Source: Erythrocercus mccallii (taxonomy: Eukaryota > Chordata > Aves > Passeriformes > Dicruridae). Taken from it: a stretch of 64,000 nucleotides of DNA. The notes beneath the pieces are model-generated. The model searched no databases, was not told the DNA's origin, and was given only the letters and a program-made list of their open reading frames with translations. The number at the start of each line of letters is the position of its first letter. Position 1 is the stretch's first letter. Position numbers and translations under genes: made by a program. Shown here piece by piece: positions 60,980 to 64,000 of this stretch. The stretch covers positions 302,701 to 366,700 of the forward strand of contig VZRG01000182.1 of assembly GCA_013397435.1 (NCBI GenBank), written 5' to 3'.

Positions 60980-63900
60980 GATTTTATTAGCAGCAACTGG
61001 TTTCGCATTTTTCAACCAAATTTCCACCTCTGCTCCAAGCTGGAGCTTTCCAGCACATAGTCAGTGAGGAGTGTGAGAGCAAGATCTTTCTGTCATAAAG
61101 CAGCAGTTGAACAATAAATAACTGCATTCTTTTATACTTACAAAGGGATAAATCACACTTGGACAACTTCTTGGAGAACGCAAGGAGTGAAAAAGTTAAG
61201 GCTGCAGGCAAGAGGTGAGTCCTGAGGTTATACTTTAAATTAGTGGTAAGCGTAGAGAACTTAGAAAAAGGACAACAATTCAAAGCGTGTTTTATGTGTT
61301 ACTTGCTTGGTTTAGAGTTTATTTGGTCTCAAAACTGGCAATAAGGAACCATCTCTTTTTTGGCTAAAAGTGCTCCCAACTTCATCATGCCCCACAAAAG
61401 CGAGAAGCTAATGGGCCAAAGTAGTCCATACTGGTATGTAAGTAGTTTCATCTGAAATAACATGAGTTCCACAAGTGATTTCAGAGTTTGAGGAGCTGCT
61501 GTAATTAAACATCTGTTAAAAAGCTGTATGTTTAGTTTGAATATTATCCTTTAATACAAGCTGTACCACATCCAAGCGGTGATTTTAATAACACATGAAA
61601 ACTTTAACAAATGAAAGCTTTTAAATGTAACACCAAACATATTGAAGGCTGTGTTATGCCAGTTAAGCATTCTGAAATTATCAAAAAGTTTTGCTGAAGG
61701 GGAATAATACGCAGTGTGGACTTACACAAAATACATGTCATAACTTTAGCAGAGTTTACAATTTATCGAGTGGTAGTGCGTTCCTCTAAATCTTGACACT
61801 TTGTGGTAGACAAATGTATATTTTACTGGTTTCCTTGTTTCCCTGTTTCTGAAAGGCGTAAAGATGTTTTTGACACTTAAACATACGATCCATTCCTGCC
61901 CTTTTTTTATAATTCTTTCATGATGAGGATCAGCAGAGGGTTCCAAGTGAATCATGCGGAGCAATCATCCAAAGTTACCAGTTGTGAGGGAGTGAGCTGC
62001 ATAATTTCCCTGGTTCATCATCAGAACTACACAGTCTTGTTTCAAGATGTGGGATGTATTGTAAGTCATAAATATGTGGAAAGAAAAGCAGTCTGCACTG
62101 CTCGCTGCGGTGCACAGGAGCCTCCAAACACATCTCATGTCAGCAGTTTGTCTCTGACCTGTCTTTCTGCTGGTAGAGCGCTGAACGTTCTTTGCCAGCT
62201 CAGGTGGAGATGTTTTCTCCTGATGATGTTACTAACTAGATGAAAATGGACAAAGAAATGGCAGGTTTACTTGGCGTTCTCTGTTTAGAGAATGAAAAGG
62301 AAAATATAAGAATACTGTGATTTGTGGCAGATGAATAAATGAATAAAAGGGGTGAAATCTAGATTTATCCAACTCAAGACTTTTCAATATTTTTTATCAA
62401 AGTTTTCTAATTTTAAAACCACAAAATTATTAGTAAAACGCCTTACATTGAAAAGTAACATAAAGTCCCACATTTTGGTGAAGACAGCCCCCGTCAAGGC
62501 TCAGACTGTGAGTCTATGCTGCAGACCACAACCTGTGTCAGGGAGTATCGGTTAGCAGTGTGATATCCAGCTGGAGACACATTACTCCACTCGGGATGAG
62601 AAGGCTTGCGGCTGGAAGGGAGGGCGGGATCTCACTGATGGCTTCAAAAGCAGGAGATGGAGCCGGCCTAAGGACTTGAGCTGCCAGTGTTCATAAGGTA
62701 AATGAGATGTGGTGGGAGGTCTTTGAGAGTACTCTGTTGTTCTTGTAGACTGCGTTTTTGAAGCACAAAGTTCAAGTAATAGTACTGTTCTTCAGTGTTA
62801 GGATGTGTAAATGGTATTTTCTTAACTGAATTCTAGAAGACACTTGGAATTATGGATCCTTTGGAATTGGGAAGGACAATTAGGAGAAGATGATTAAGAC
62901 AAAAAGTTGATATTTTATGAAGTAGGACTGAGGGAAGAAAGTAAAAATGTTCATCTCTCTGCTTTATCATCCTAGCATTTTGCTGTTCACCATTTTATCC
63001 TTTACTATGACCGTCTGTGTATTAATTCCACCATCCTTCCCTCTGATCTGTAAAATCAGTGCTTTGTTCTTCCCAATGTGCTCACTTTGGTTTTCTATAA
63101 AGAGCACTTAATGAGGATGACTGACAGCTTGCGTTTATGTTGTCAGCACCACAATGTCTTTTTTTTTAATTCAGACATTTGCACTCAGCATGCCTTTCCT
63201 ACATTTTGCATGAACCTCACCTTGCATTCAGCCGACTTACAAGAGCTTTTTCCAGCAATAAAATATGTTTGGATTCTTAGTAATTTTTACAGCCTTTTTC
63301 CAGTGGCTTTCATGTTTCATCATCCTGTACTGAGATGATCAGCAGTGAGTGAATAGAGCCTTTCTAAGTTGGATTTTGAGTTTGAAAGCACCTTTATCTC
63401 TGGGCTTCACACAGGAGATTCACTCTTCAATTTTAGGGCCACATGGATTTCATTTATGAGCATGTACAAAAGAAAAAAAGTTCCCCTCATGGATGACCAA
63501 TATCTATTCTCCTAAGTTGTCATTTACTGGTGAGGAGGAAGAAGATTCTCCACCTGTCATTCCAAGGAGGTATTTTCGGAAACGTTAAGCAGGTTTTTGC
63601 AATTTGCAGAAGTGGCTTCCACCAAGCCCATTTTCTGATGAGAACCCTCAAAGGGAGGACCCTGCATGGTGCCTTGAGGAAGTCAAATGGCAGCATTCCA
63701 TTGGCACAGGTAGGGGTCACGCTATGCCTCCTTGGAGCTTGACTTCATCCCTATCTTACACAATCTTCCCACTCCACTGCTTCCAGTTTGGGGCAAAATG
63801 AGGCTCCAGCAAGGTGTTGCTTTCCTTCCTCCCTTACAACTGGCAAGCACACTTGGCAAGACATGGAGAATGAGTAGAAATGGCTCCTCCTAACCTCTGG

Positions 63901-64000
63901 GAAACAGGAATCCTAAACTACACTCATTTAACTTTAATTTACATCCTCTCAGAGGGAGCATTCTCAGGGAGTCACCAAACAGTGTCAGCTAGAAGAAAAT
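60980..64000. other. Downstream intergenic sequence, no gene seen
   Basis: Only short scattered open frames without domain character, splice context or codon bias. A CpG-poor AT-rich stretch at about 61440-61720 looks like a possible conserved element. No transposon, tRNA or promoter is recognisable. Confidence 0.75.

Noticed and set aside
1..64000. CRISPR arrays, bacterial operons, rRNA or tRNA genes, endogenous retrovirus
   Set aside because: The window is vertebrate nuclear DNA. No regularly spaced repeats, LTR pairs, retroviral motifs or cloverleaf-like boxes were seen by eye. A RepeatMasker and tRNAscan-SE run would settle this.

Overview
The window is vertebrate nuclear DNA, most likely from a bird. 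It holds the 3' two thirds of one gene, on the + strand: the giant protocadherin FAT4, orthologue of Drosophila fat. Bird origin rests on at least seven truncated CR1 LINE 3' ends of avian type, in both orientations, together with compact introns and an AT-rich background broken by very GC-rich exon segments. The species cannot be named from this sequence.

Sixteen coding segments lie between 32 and 59131. All introns are GT-AG and the reading frame stays open through all fifteen junctions. Together they make 9765 coding bases (3254 residues plus stop). The window opens 31 bases before the first of these exons. The roughly 1.7 thousand N-terminal residues expected for FAT4, with signal peptide, promoter and giant first exon, lie upstream of position 1.

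Layout: exons at 32-163, 2857-3118, 4924-5274, 9352-10274, 11023-11197, 25011-25191 and 28569-28813, plus most of one giant exon (31155-35504), encode extracellular cadherin repeats. The 3' end of the giant exon and seven small exons (40574-55262) encode EGF and laminin-G modules. The last exon (57270-59131, then 3' UTR) encodes the end of the second laminin-G, the last EGFs, the transmembrane helix and the whole cytoplasmic tail. The largest intron is 13.8 kb (11198-25010). Downstream of the poly(A) candidates at about 60.7 and 60.95 kb I see no gene.

Two laminin-G domains separated by an EGF, and the tail ending in EQYV, identify FAT4 rather than FAT1-3. In the family, FAT4 binds the cadherin DCHS1 on the neighbouring cell and acts in planar cell polarity and growth control. 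I found no second gene and no new biological system. The more interesting items are non-coding: a 113-bp duplicated block beside an exon, a foldback MITE-like element, a probable MIR relic in the 3' UTR, a tandem splice acceptor, and several conserved-element-like intron stretches. In the protein, three cadherin linkers lack the usual calcium motif, one EGF has a long loop, and there are GC-driven protein differences.
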